From: Rhodopirellula sp.
GTDB lineage: Bacteria > Planctomycetota > Planctomycetia > Pirellulales > Pirellulaceae
NCBI GenBank assembly: GCA_024644085.1
Contig: JAHELS010000001.1
Location: 1 to 64,000, forward strand
Reading direction: 5' to 3'
Length of the DNA stretch: 64,000 nt
The notes beneath the pieces are model-generated. The model did not search any database and was not told the origin of the DNA. It worked only from the letters and a program-made list of their open reading frames with translations. Positions 28,696-38,529 of this stretch are shown here, piece after piece. Numbering within the stretch: the first letter of the stretch is position 1; each line of letters starts with the position of its first letter. The position numbers were made by a program, and so were the translations under genes.

Positions 28696-31600
28696 ATGAG
28701 ACGGGTTCGCAATCGACCACCTCTGCACCATCACTTCGGCGCGGGCGACTTTGACTCTCGACATCTCATGAAATCGCAGTTTCGGCCTACGTCGAGAAGA
28801 ACAAAGGAACGCATGCGGCGTCGACGTCTCGAGCGGCTGCGATTCGAGCGACTTGAATCGCGTCGTCTGCTTGCCGTGTTCACGGTCAATAGCACCTTAG
28901 ATGCTGTCGACACCGACCCCGGCGACGGCGTTTGCGAAAGCGATGGCGGCATCTGCACGCTTCGAGCGGCAATCCAGGAAGCCAATGCGTTCGGCAATGT
29001 CGGAGGACCGGATGAAGTCGATGTCCCCGCAGGGACCTACACGCTTTCGCTTGCGGGAATCGATGAACAGCAGTCAAGGACCGGGGATTTGGACATCACC
29101 GGCAACCTGATCATTCGCGGAAGTGGCGACGTGATCATCGATGCCGGGGGGATCGACCGTGTAATCGACATCATCATCGGGGCAGTTGAGATCAGCGGGC
29201 TGACGATCCGTGGCGGCACGGTCGAGGACGACGATTTCTTTGAAGGAGCCGGCGGCGGAATCCGGAACCAGGACATTTTGACGATCAACGACAGTGTTAT
29301 CAGTGGAAACATTGCCGCCGTGGGCGCGGGGATCGCAAACTACAACGGCACACTGAAGATTTCGCGCAGCGTGATCTCGGGTAACGGCAACGGCACCACG
29401 ACGCTCGGTGGCGGCATCTCGAACTATTCAAATTATGATCCGGCGGACTTGGAGATTACTGAAACGACGATCAGCGGCAACCAGGCTGTGACCGGGGGTG
29501 GCATCAACAATCGCTCGTACGATGGGATGGCGACTGCGACAATTTCCAGAAGCACGATTTCTGGAAACACGGCCAGTCTCGGCGCCGGTATCTCCAACCA
29601 GAGCACCATCTACTACGACGAACCGCTCGCGTTGTTGACGATCCGAAACAGCACCGTAGCGGGTAACGACGCGACTTCAACCGGTGGAGGAATACGCAAC
29701 GAGGCCGACTCGGGCGGCAACTCGGTGCTCGACATCGCAAACAGCACTGTGTCCGGGAATACCTCTTTCAGCGACGGTGGCGGCATCATGAATGTCGCAT
29801 CCGACGGCGCGACTTTGACGATCAACAGCACAATCATTTCGGGCAACACTGCCGGCGGCCAAGGCAATGATCTGTACAGTGACAACACGTCCGCCAATTT
29901 CAGTCTTGTCCAGGACCCTGCGGGGCACACCCTCACCGATGGTGTGTCCAACAATCTCGTCGGGGCTGACCCGCTGCTGGGTCCACTTGGGGACAACGGT
30001 GGCTTCACGCTGACACATACACTCCTCGATGGCAGTCCGGCGATTGACAAGGGATCCAATTCAGCCGGACTTTCGAGTGACCAGCGAGGGAGTGCGTTTT
30101 CACGAACCGTCGATGACGCCATGATCGGCAACGCCGATGATGGAACCGACATCGGAGCGATCGAGGCCGGGCAATCCGCCGCGGTCCAGGACTTCGGAGA
30201 TGCGCCGGACGGGATCGATGTGTCGGGCATCCTACGGAATTATCCAACTCTCGGTGCCAACAACGGTGCGCGGCACGCGAGCATCGAGGGTGGTCCGCAT
30301 CTGGGATCACTTGCCGGCGACGCCGAACCCGACGCAATACCAACTGCCTCAGCCGATGGCGATGATCTTGCCGGGATCGATGACGAGGACTCGCTTACCC
30401 CCGACACATTCGTGTTGACTCCGGGCCAACCCATCTCCGGCAGCCTTTCGCACGATGGTGGTTCCGCCGGTGCCCTGCTAAGCGTTTGGATCGACTTCAA
30501 TCTCGATGGCGATTGGGATGACGTGAACGAACAAGTCCTGAGCGACGCCTTCGTGCAACCCGGTTTTACGACCACGTCGCTCGAGTCGGTGGTCGTGCCC
30601 GCGGACGCTCCCTCGGGAACGACATTTCTGCGCGCCCGGATCAGCACCGATGCTGGGCTGAGTCCGCGCGGCGAAGCGAGCGACGGGGAGGTCGAAGATT
30701 TCGCGCTCACGCTCGGCACTCCTCCACCATCGGTTGCCGATCTGTCCCTCGAAAAAACGGTCGACAATTCGAATCCAGCCCTGGACGACGAAATCACGTT
30801 CACGGTCACGCTTCGAAATGCCGGACCCAGCCGGGCGACAAACATCGAAGTGACCGATCTGCTGCCGTTCGAGCTTTTCTTTGAGGATTCCGATGCGACT
30901 CGAGGCTCGTACGACGATTTCGATGGGATCTGGTTGGTCGACAGCCTTGACTCAGGTGAGAGTGCCGTACTTTCCATAACCGCGACGGTCGACTCGACAG
31001 ACCCGATTACCAACACCGCGGAAGTGACGGCGTCGGATCAGATGGATCCCGATTCAACGCCCGACAATGCTGTGGCTGGAGAAGACGACCAGGCCTCGGT
31101 ATCACTCGGCAGCTGTTTGACCGCCGACCCACTGCATGCGGGAATGAATCGCCTGGTTTATTCCTGCTCTGTCGCCAACTCGTTCGTGGCGTTCGTGCGG
31201 GGATCCGAGCGCGGCACGACGACGTTCTCACGATTTGGCGTTTCGGTCGACATTTCCGACGCCGAGGACGTAGCCATCGCAATCGCTGACTCCAGCGGCA
31301 TCGCCGAAGCTTTCTTCCCGGTCACCGACACAGAACTGTCCGATACAATCCTGGTTCAAGCGTTCGAGATCACGCCACCGCGCGACAAGAGCAACACGCT
31401 CTCGCTCGAGTTCGACGTCGCATCCTTGGCTTCGACCACTCAGAACCTCCTCGATGTTAACCGTGATGACGTCGTTTCAGCGCTGGATGCGTTAATGGTC
31501 ATCAATCACCTTCATGACGCACAACACCACGGCGAATCAGTCGCAATGGTCGACGCGGAGCGGGCGCAATTCGCTCCCAACGCGACACAGTCCAGCTACC

Positions 31601-31809
31601 TGGATACCAACGCCGACAAGCGAGTCACGGCCCTTGACGCGCTGCTGGTGATCAATCATCTGAGCAGAAACAATGATACGCCCGCGAGCGGCGAAGCGCA
31701 GTTCCCGGTGGCCGCACTGCCCCGGCATCAGACTCGCCAGGCGGATCTCGACGCGGACAAGGACGAGCTTCTCGAGGAAATTCTGGACCAGATGCTCGTG
31801 ACGGCCTGA
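28696..31809 (+). CDS. Large secreted beta-helix protein with CSLREA-like, GEVED-like, DUF11-like and dockerin type I-like regions
   Basis: FERLESRRLLAVFTVNSTLDAVDTDPGDGVCESDGGICTLRAAIQEANA; repeated TISGNTA/GGGI beta-helix turns; GEVEDFALTLG; DLSLEKTVDNSNPALDDEITFTVTLRNAGPS; LLDVNRDDVVSALDALMVINHL and YLDTNADKRVTALDALLVINHLS. Confidence 0.9.
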   Translation: MRRVRNRPPLHHHFGAGDFDSRHLMKSQFRPTSRRTKERMRRRRLERLRFERLESRRLLAVFTVNSTLDAVDTDPGDGVCESDGGICTLRAAIQEANAFGNVGGPDEVDVPAGTYTLSLAGIDEQQSRTGDLDITGNLIIRGSGDVIIDAGGIDRVIDIIIGAVEISGLTIRGGTVEDDDFFEGAGGGIRNQDILTINDSVISGNIAAVGAGIANYNGTLKISRSVISGNGNGTTTLGGGISNYSNYDPADLEITETTISGNQAVTGGGINNRSYDGMATATISRSTISGNTASLGAGISNQSTIYYDEPLALLTIRNSTVAGNDATSTGGGIRNEADSGGNSVLDIANSTVSGNTSFSDGGGIMNVASDGATLTINSTIISGNTAGGQGNDLYSDNTSANFSLVQDPAGHTLTDGVSNNLVGADPLLGPLGDNGGFTLTHTLLDGSPAIDKGSNSAGLSSDQRGSAFSRTVDDAMIGNADDGTDIGAIEAGQSAAVQDFGDAPDGIDVSGILRNYPTLGANNGARHASIEGGPHLGSLAGDAEPDAIPTASADGDDLAGIDDEDSLTPDTFVLTPGQPISGSLSHDGGSAGALLSVWIDFNLDGDWDDVNEQVLSDAFVQPGFTTTSLESVVVPADAPSGTTFLRARISTDAGLSPRGEASDGEVEDFALTLGTPPPSVADLSLEKTVDNSNPALDDEITFTVTLRNAGPSRATNIEVTDLLPFELFFEDSDATRGSYDDFDGIWLVDSLDSGESAVLSITATVDSTDPITNTAEVTASDQMDPDSTPDNAVAGEDDQASVSLGSCLTADPLHAGMNRLVYSCSVANSFVAFVRGSERGTTTFSRFGVSVDISDAEDVAIAIADSSGIAEAFFPVTDTELSDTILVQAFEITPPRDKSNTLSLEFDVASLASTTQNLLDVNRDDVVSALDALMVINHLHDAQHHGESVAMVDAERAQFAPNATQSSYLDTNADKRVTALDALLVINHLSRNNDTPASGEAQFPVAALPRHQTRQADLDADKDELLEEILDQMLVTA

Positions 31810-31833
31810 AGTTGACTTGATGGAACAACCCGG

Positions 31834-32310
31834 TCAACCGAAAAGTCTTTCGTGGTGATAGAGCATCACATAGACCAACACGCCTGTGACCGACACGTAC
31901 ATCCAGATCGGGTAGGCAAACCTGACGAGCTTTTTGTGTGCGACGATCCGTCCCTTCATCGCCAGAAAGACAGCCCGCAAGGCGAGGTACGGAACCGCCA
32001 TCGCCAACACCAGGTGAGTCAACAGGATTCCATAATAAGTGTATCTAGCAGCCACAGGTGCAACGTTCGGATCGGTGGGAAACCGCTTGTTGGGTTGTCC
32101 GGTTGCCTGGTAGAGGGCGACCTTGTGAAAGAGGTACAGCAACAGAAACAACGCGCTGACGCCAAGAGCCCAGAGCATGAACTTCTTGTGCACCCTGGCC
32201 CGACCCCGCCGAATGTTGATCAGCCCCAACGCAAGCAGTACCGTCGCCGCCAGGTTCAGTGTTGCGGTTGCGTGTGGAACGTGGTCGGCAAAGAATTGCC
32301 AAGGCATCAC
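31834..32310 (-). CDS. DUF420-family membrane protein
   Basis: 158 aa, multiple TM; HKKFMLWALGVSALFLLLYLFHK; ILLTHLVLAMAVPYLALRAV; stop overlaps the upstream SCO gene. Confidence 0.85.
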   Translation of the reverse strand: MMPWQFFADHVPHATATLNLAATVLLALGLINIRRGRARVHKKFMLWALGVSALFLLLYLFHKVALYQATGQPNKRFPTDPNVAPVAARYTYYGILLTHLVLAMAVPYLALRAVFLAMKGRIVAHKKLVRFAYPIWMYVSVTGVLVYVMLYHHERLFG

Positions 32311-32996
32311 GAATCCTTGCCAGCCGAATTGCCCTCAAACGTCCCGTCGATCATCTGCGTGATGGTCTCTTTCAGTTTTTCGAACTGATGCTTTTCGGGC
32401 CAACTGTAAAAGCCTTCGATCTCACCCTTGGGGTCAACCAGGACAAATCGTTCGCTGTGGAATTTCTGGTCGACCGGTTGCCGGTAGATCTCTGCTCCGA
32501 TGCGACGAATGTAGGTCAAGTCTCCGGTCATGAAGAGCCATTGATTCTCGTCGGCGCCGAAACGCGCCGCGTATTCGCGCAGCACCTCCGGGGTATCCGT
32601 TTCGGGATCCACCGAGATCGCGACGAATCGCACACCCGCGCCCTCGAACTTTTCCTGCAACTCCTTGAGCTTCTGGTTCTGCTGAACACAAATGCTCGGA
32701 CAAGTGCTGAAAAAGAAACTGACGACGTAGGGTTGGCCGAGCAGCTGCTCGCTTTTGACTGTCTTGCCACTTCGTTCGGTCAATTCGAATCGACTCAGCC
32801 ACTCTTCGTCCTCGGGCGGATGACTGGGCAGCATGTTCTCAACCTCGGTCGCATCGACGGTGACCGTGGGAGCGTCATTGGTATAGACCACCTCGTCAAC
32901 GCCGGGGCCACCACGCGTTGCGCGCATCGCTCGAATCGCCAATCCGAGGCCGACGCCGACCAAAAGGATCATCACCAGGTGAACAGTGGTTCGCAT
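32307..32996 (-). CDS. SCO1/SenC-family copper chaperone
   Basis: 229 aa; QLLGQPYVVSFFFSTCPSICVQQNQKLKELQ...FVAISVDPETDTPEVLREYAARFGADENQWLFMTGD. Confidence 0.93.
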   Translation of the reverse strand: MRTTVHLVMILLVGVGLGLAIRAMRATRGGPGVDEVVYTNDAPTVTVDATEVENMLPSHPPEDEEWLSRFELTERSGKTVKSEQLLGQPYVVSFFFSTCPSICVQQNQKLKELQEKFEGAGVRFVAISVDPETDTPEVLREYAARFGADENQWLFMTGDLTYIRRIGAEIYRQPVDQKFHSERFVLVDPKGEIEGFYSWPEKHQFEKLKETITQMIDGTFEGNSAGKDS

Positions 32997-33008
32997 ATTC
33001 GCATATCC

Positions 33009-33905
33009 TCAAACAATCACATCAACTTTTCGACTGCCCCGCATCAACCGCCACGCCAGCAGTGTCGTCAACAACGCCGCGACAATGGTCACAGCCCAAC
33101 AAACCAGCGACCGCGGGGCAAACCCGGCCTCGGCAAAGTCGGCGGCGGGGTACAACAGGCGTCGCATTTCAACCATTGAATAACTCAGCGGATTGACCCT
33201 CATGATACCTCCTAGAATCCACTGGCCGAAACCTGCTTCGGGACCCACCACGGGGATCGGAAAGAAGGACCCGCTGAGCAGCCACATCGGCATCAAGCCG
33301 AGCATCATGATCGCATGAAATCCTTGCGTGCTTTCCATCGGCCAGGCGACGATCATCCCGAGCGAACACATTGCCACGGCGATCAGTGCCAACAACAACA
33401 GCAACGGTATCAGCGTCCATTGAATCGCCACCGTTCCAACCACAACGACAAGCACCAAAAAGGCAACAGCCTGCACCCACGCAATCGCGGATCCGCCAAT
33501 CACTTTGCCGGCCAGCACAGGCCAACGCCCCACCGGTGCGACCAACACCGATTGCATGAATCCTTCGCGACGATCTTCGATCACTGAGATCGTGGAAAAG
33601 ATCGCGGTGAACAACACGATCAAGGCAATCGTGCCCGGAAGAAAGAATTGCATGAAATCAAGGTTGCCCGCACTCTCGAACGAACCTTGCAGCCCGGTTC
33701 CGAACAGCAACCAGAACAACAAGGGTTGGAGAATCGCCGCGGTTACCCGATTACGCTGGCGAAAAAAACGCACCCACTCTCGCTTCGCCAGCATCCATGC
33801 CGCCGCGGTGCCGTCACCAATACTCACACCGTGAGATTGTTCGACAGGCTCGAGTGAAACCTCGGCCGTTTCGGTGGCGGTGCTCATGGTACTCAGCGTG
33901 CTCAC
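33009..33905 (-). CDS. ABC-2 type transporter permease
   Basis: 298 aa, about 6 TM; NRVTAAILQPLLFWLLFGTGLQGSF; RREGFMQSVLVAPVGRWPVLAGKV. Confidence 0.9.
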   Translation of the reverse strand: MSTLSTMSTATETAEVSLEPVEQSHGVSIGDGTAAAWMLAKREWVRFFRQRNRVTAAILQPLLFWLLFGTGLQGSFESAGNLDFMQFFLPGTIALIVLFTAIFSTISVIEDRREGFMQSVLVAPVGRWPVLAGKVIGGSAIAWVQAVAFLVLVVVVGTVAIQWTLIPLLLLLALIAVAMCSLGMIVAWPMESTQGFHAIMMLGLMPMWLLSGSFFPIPVVGPEAGFGQWILGGIMRVNPLSYSMVEMRRLLYPAADFAEAGFAPRSLVCWAVTIVAALLTTLLAWRLMRGSRKVDVIV

Positions 33906-33925
33906 AATTTCAGATACTCACGGCG

Positions 33926-34888
33926 CTAATGGACAAACTCGCGCCCGGTTTTGGAAACGAAAACGTCCTCAAGACTTGGCCGACCGATGGTGATCGAGCG
34001 GGCCCGGTCGCCAAGTTTCTCGACCAGAGTCGAGACAAGCGTTGCCGGCGATTCATCATGCAAACGGAACTGATTGTGAAGACGTTGAGGATCGAGTCCC
34101 AGGTGCCGCAAAATCTGCTCGACTTCGTCGCTCTCATTGGCAACGACCGTGACGATGCCCTGGCCCATCTCAGATCTCAATTGATGTGGCGTTCCCTCGG
34201 CGATCATCATCCCCTCGGACATGATGGCAACGCGGTCGGCCTTTTCGGCCTCTTCCAATAAGTGGGTTGTTAACAACACCGCGATCCCCTCGCCGGCCAT
34301 TTCGCGAAGTGCGTCCCACAAACTCAGTCGCGCGGACGGATCGAGGCCCGTGCTCGGCTCGTCCAACAGCATTAACTGTGGTTGATGCAACATACCCTTG
34401 GCCAATTCGACGCGCCGCTTCAAACCACCCGAGAGCGTCTCGCAAGACTCGGCGCGGCGATCGGTCAACTGCAATCGCTGCAACAATTCATCACGTCGCC
34501 GCCGTAATTGTGCTCCTTTGATTCCGTACAACGCACCCTGACAGGCAATGTTTTCATCCACGGTCAGTTTTTTATCCAGACTCGGCGACTGGAAGACGAT
34601 ACCAATTTGCCCTCTCACCGCGAGCGGATTCGACCGGGTGTCGTAACCACCGATCGAGATCGTGCCCCGCTGGATCGGCAACAAGGTGCAGAGCAGTCGA
34701 AACAGGGTCGTCTTGCCGCTGCCGTTGGGACCGAGCAGCGCGAAGATCTCACCCGGCTGTACGTGCATGCTGAGACCCCGCAATGCGACGTGGTCCCCAT
34801 AACTGTGGTGCAGGTCGTGCACCGTGCAAACGGCGGTGACCGACGGATGATCCGAACCAGGCCTGTGATCGATCAACGAAATGCTCAC
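33926..34888 (-). CDS. ABC transporter ATP-binding protein (GTG start inferred)
   Basis: VHDLHHSYGDHVALRGLSMHVQPGEIFALLGPNGSGKTTLFRLL; LSGGLKRRVELAKGMLHQPQLMLLDEPSTGLDP. The track ORF extends upstream into ctaB. Confidence 0.93.
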   Translation of the reverse strand: MSISLIDHRPGSDHPSVTAVCTVHDLHHSYGDHVALRGLSMHVQPGEIFALLGPNGSGKTTLFRLLCTLLPIQRGTISIGGYDTRSNPLAVRGQIGIVFQSPSLDKKLTVDENIACQGALYGIKGAQLRRRRDELLQRLQLTDRRAESCETLSGGLKRRVELAKGMLHQPQLMLLDEPSTGLDPSARLSLWDALREMAGEGIAVLLTTHLLEEAEKADRVAIMSEGMMIAEGTPHQLRSEMGQGIVTVVANESDEVEQILRHLGLDPQRLHNQFRLHDESPATLVSTLVEKLGDRARSITIGRPSLEDVFVSKTGREFVH

Positions 34889-35928
34889 CAAAACAGACGC
34901 AGCGTGACAACCGCCAAAACCGCAGGCAGGACCAACAACGACGAGCGCAACAACCGACGTGCCCGCGTGTCGCCAGGGTCGGCTGCAAAGCGAATCGACG
35001 CCTGCAACATTGGGATGGTGCTGGCCAGCACTGCGGCGGATGCAATCACGGCCCCGAGCCAGCTGCCGGTGAGACACACCATCGTAATGGCACAGGCAAT
35101 CAGGGCGAGCGAGCCGGCGATACTTTGCCAACCGGCGCTTCGACCGGACGGTTCGACCGTCGTGGTCATGCGAAACCCCGCTTCGTCATATTGGCGACGG
35201 TAGATCCACGCAATCGACATGAAGTGCGGGTATTGCCATGCCGCCAATACTCCAAACAACAGCCATCCAGTCGCGTCGGTCAATGAACCGCCCGTTGCCG
35301 TGTAGCCAATCAACACCGGAAGTGCGCCCGACACGGCGCCCACGGTTGTGTTCCATTGGGTACGTGTTTTCAACGGCGTATACACCAATACGTAAATGAA
35401 CCAAGTTGCCAATCCCACCAATGCCGGTACAGCTCCGAACATCATGTGCAACATGATCGTGCCGGCTGTTCCCAACGCGGCGGTGTAGATAACGGCCGGA
35501 ATGGTTGAGAGCCGGCGCGATGGTATCGGCCGACCGGCGGTGCGGGTCATGCGCCGGTCGATGACCCGTTCCCAAACCTGGTTTGCTGCGCCGGCGCTTC
35601 CGGCGACCGCGGCGGTCGCGATCAACAACCAAAACAATTGCCCCGCGGCCACCCATCCGCCAGCGCCTAGCATCGCCGTCGCGGTGGTTGTGACCAGGAT
35701 CATCACCACGATTCGCGGCTTGGTCAGCTGAACGTAATCCGAACAAGCTGCCGAGAAGGAACCGGGATTCGCGCGTTCCAAGTTGTCGGTGCCGGAATCA
35801 AGTTCTTCCGCACTCCCCTGCCCTGCTCCGTTGAGTCGCCCGGCCGAAAGATCGTTAACGCCACCGCCGATGCGCGCGGCCTCGCCAACCTTGGTAGCCG
35901 GATCAGCAGTCAAAACGTCGGTGGCCAT
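34885..35928 (-). CDS. ctaB: Protoheme IX farnesyltransferase (heme O synthase)
   Basis: 347 aa; YVQLTKPRIVVMILVTTTATAMLGAG; AAGSAGAANQVWERVIDRRMTRTAGRPIPSRRLS. Confidence 0.93.
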   Translation of the reverse strand: MATDVLTADPATKVGEAARIGGGVNDLSAGRLNGAGQGSAEELDSGTDNLERANPGSFSAACSDYVQLTKPRIVVMILVTTTATAMLGAGGWVAAGQLFWLLIATAAVAGSAGAANQVWERVIDRRMTRTAGRPIPSRRLSTIPAVIYTAALGTAGTIMLHMMFGAVPALVGLATWFIYVLVYTPLKTRTQWNTTVGAVSGALPVLIGYTATGGSLTDATGWLLFGVLAAWQYPHFMSIAWIYRRQYDEAGFRMTTTVEPSGRSAGWQSIAGSLALIACAITMVCLTGSWLGAVIASAAVLASTIPMLQASIRFAADPGDTRARRLLRSSLLVLPAVLAVVTLRLFW

Positions 35929-35937
35929 TAGAAGAGA

Positions 35938-36972
35938 TCAAACAGGAGTTGGAGTCGTTCTCAAGTGCGCCTGATTGCGTCGGTGTCGAATCCGTAACAG
36001 CCGCAGCAAAACCATCGTCGCCACCGCCAAGATCAAGGATCCGGTTGCCACGTGCGAGGTGACAATGATCGAATCGACAAATCCCTTGGCTTGGATCAGG
36101 TACCCGTCTGCTCCCGGTACCCACTCCAAAAAAGATGGCCATCCATAGTTGACCACCCAGGTCGCGATCCCAAGCAGGATCTGGATCGCCACTAATCCTA
36201 CCAGCGCCATACCGGGCCGTGACAGCGTCAAATCGCCGCACTGCCGAAGAGCGAAATAGGTGACAACAGTTAAAAACCACAGAAAAAAGGCTGTCATGAC
36301 GTGCAGGGCGACGGTCATTGCAAAACCGCTCGGAGCCGCATTGGGCTGCACGTGCCGTAATTGGGCTCCCAGGACCAATTGCAAGTAGCTCCCCAGAACC
36401 AACGCTGTCGCCATTACCACGACCACCAACCCGACGCGTCGGCTGGCCGCGTCCTCGTCAGAAGCCGATCGCCACCAGTGCCGGCTCGTTACCACCGCCG
36501 CCGCGACGCAGAGTGCGAAAAACGCTGGTCCAACGCACCCATGGATCATCGCCAGCGTGCGATCACCCAGCACGACTCGCATTCCTCCGAGCGCTCCCTG
36601 AGCGATCACCGCAACGAGCACGCCGACGCACAGGTAGACAACCCATCTTCGCGGTTCGCGCAAGAACGCCGCGATTACGATGGCGATCGCAACCATGCCA
36701 ACGACGGCACCCAACAAGCGGTGCCCATGCTCGATGAATAGATCGAAAGGTCCGAACAACCATGTTTCGTACGGATAGAGAAACAGGTTGTAACCGTAGG
36801 TGGCCGGCCAATCGGGAACCGCCATTCCGGCGTCGTACGTTGTGACCAATCCACCTACCCAAATCAGTGGCCACACCAAACAGACCGCCAGCACGGCGAG
36901 GTGGTGAAGGGCGCGCGCCGGGGGATGGGCGTTGCCAGTCGGCGCTGTGGAACACGAATCATTCGACGGCAT
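35938..36972 (-). CDS. ctaA: Heme A synthase (CtaA/COX15)
   Basis: 344 aa, 8 TM; PLIWVGGLVTTYDAGMAVPDWPATYGYNLFLYPYETW...LFIEHGHRLLGAVVG. Confidence 0.93.
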   Translation of the reverse strand: MPSNDSCSTAPTGNAHPPARALHHLAVLAVCLVWPLIWVGGLVTTYDAGMAVPDWPATYGYNLFLYPYETWLFGPFDLFIEHGHRLLGAVVGMVAIAIVIAAFLREPRRWVVYLCVGVLVAVIAQGALGGMRVVLGDRTLAMIHGCVGPAFFALCVAAAVVTSRHWWRSASDEDAASRRVGLVVVVMATALVLGSYLQLVLGAQLRHVQPNAAPSGFAMTVALHVMTAFFLWFLTVVTYFALRQCGDLTLSRPGMALVGLVAIQILLGIATWVVNYGWPSFLEWVPGADGYLIQAKGFVDSIIVTSHVATGSLILAVATMVLLRLLRIRHRRNQAHLRTTPTPV

Positions 36973-36978
36973 CGACGT

Positions 36979-37161
36979 TCATTCGCCTTTCTGGTTTTTC
37001 CATGCGTGTAACTTCTCGGCCGTTACAGCTCCACTTACACAGCCACCGGCGCCAAACAGCGCACCGAACACAATGCCCGAAAAGCCCATCGCCAACATCA
37101 AGCCGATACCCGCCGACAAACCAATGATCGCGCCGATGGTGCGGAATGTATCTTCGGTCAA
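36979..37161 (-). CDS. Small two-TM membrane protein
   Basis: 60 aa; glycine-rich TM hairpin; overlaps the upstream cytochrome c gene (37158) in operon orientation. Confidence 0.55.
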   Translation of the reverse strand: MTEDTFRTIGAIIGLSAGIGLMLAMGFSGIVFGALFGAGGCVSGAVTAEKLHAWKNQKGE

Positions 37162-38396
37162 TGTGACTCCCCTTGATCAAGCTTCGCCAACGATTGAACG
37201 TAACGGACCAGATCCCACACCTGGTCCTGGGTTAGACCCCTTCCATCTTCCTTTTCTACCAAGGTGACCGCCGGCATCGGAGTGCCTGCGATTCCCTGGG
37301 TGATCCGCCGGTACAAGCTTTCGGCATCGCTACCGCCGCGCAGCACGGCATCATGAAGCTTTCGTGGATTGAGCGGACGCGGAGTCAACGCCCCGGCTTC
37401 ACGCAGCGGACGCATCGCGTCCCGATCCGATGGGGTCAAACCGACGCGTGTCGAATACTCCTTCGTCCAATCGTCGTAATCGAGCGTGGCAACACCGCCG
37501 CGCCCATTTTTACCGTGGCATCCAACGCAATTGGCGATGGGGCCATGAAAAATTTCCTGGCCCCTTCCAACGGACACGGAATAGGCTGGGCCGCGCAGCT
37601 CTTCCCAGCCCGGCGCTGCGACGGTTCCTTCCCTTGCGTTTCGCCAACTTTCGACGACCTTGTTGACCACCTCGCGGACAACTTCGCCCCCTTCGTTGCT
37701 GCGGTCACCGCTGAGTCGCAATTCGTCACTTGGCAACGTTTCGGCGTATCCGAGTTGGTCGATCGCAGCCGCCATCAACCGCCGTTCCACCTCTCCGCGA
37801 ACCGCGAGATAAATCAAGTAATCGACGATCGCCTCGAGATCCTCAGCGCTGAGCCGAGCGAAGGCAGGCATGGCTGTGCCTGGAATGCCCTGATCAATCA
37901 CGCGGTGCAAATCATCGCGTGTCGGTTTGGCAGACCGCTCTGTTGACTTCCATTTGAAAACTCCGTGCCGAAAGTCGCGCGGATAGGGATCCTGGAATGA
38001 ACTCGCCGGACCTGCGCCGCTTCCCGCCAGGGCGTGGCAAATCACACAGTGCTCACGAAATGACCCGCGATGTGTTCCATCCTTTTCGCTGCTGACCGGT
38101 CCGGCCGCGCGCGACAACCGTTGAGAATCGACCAGCGGACGGTTGGGTTGATCAAGGATCGACTCAGGCCAGCGCGGCTCGTCGGGCGAACCGAAGAGCA
38201 TGTCGAGAGTATCCGCGACATCAGCACGGATCGCATCCACTTCCACGCTCCGAGAACGGGCTAACGTCAGCGCGTAGACTTCATTGGTCTCGAACCGCTC
38301 GATCTGTGAGTCGCAGCCGGCCAGGGCCAGCAGAAAGGGGAGAATCAGAACTAGACGCACGGCATCGAACTGGTTTGGACAAAGGATAGTTGCCAA
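37158..38396 (-). CDS. Di-heme cytochrome c lipoprotein
   Basis: 412 aa; lipobox LALAGC; two CXXCH motifs (CVICH, CVGCH). Confidence 0.9.
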   Translation of the reverse strand: MATILCPNQFDAVRLVLILPFLLALAGCDSQIERFETNEVYALTLARSRSVEVDAIRADVADTLDMLFGSPDEPRWPESILDQPNRPLVDSQRLSRAAGPVSSEKDGTHRGSFREHCVICHALAGSGAGPASSFQDPYPRDFRHGVFKWKSTERSAKPTRDDLHRVIDQGIPGTAMPAFARLSAEDLEAIVDYLIYLAVRGEVERRLMAAAIDQLGYAETLPSDELRLSGDRSNEGGEVVREVVNKVVESWRNAREGTVAAPGWEELRGPAYSVSVGRGQEIFHGPIANCVGCHGKNGRGGVATLDYDDWTKEYSTRVGLTPSDRDAMRPLREAGALTPRPLNPRKLHDAVLRGGSDAESLYRRITQGIAGTPMPAVTLVEKEDGRGLTQDQVWDLVRYVQSLAKLDQGESH

Positions 38397-38529
38397 GGAA
38401 CCACACCTTCATTCAACCGTGAACGGTCGCGATCGGCAAATGCTACCGATTGTCGCACCCCCAGCGATTCGTCGGTTCGATTCCAGGCGGTTGATCTCGC
38501 ACCGGGCCGCACCAGCGCCGCCGTGATGT

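Noticed and set aside
38470-38495. GGTTCGATTCC, similar to a tRNA T-loop
   Set aside because: Flanking bases do not form a T-stem and no acceptor or anticodon arms are visible.
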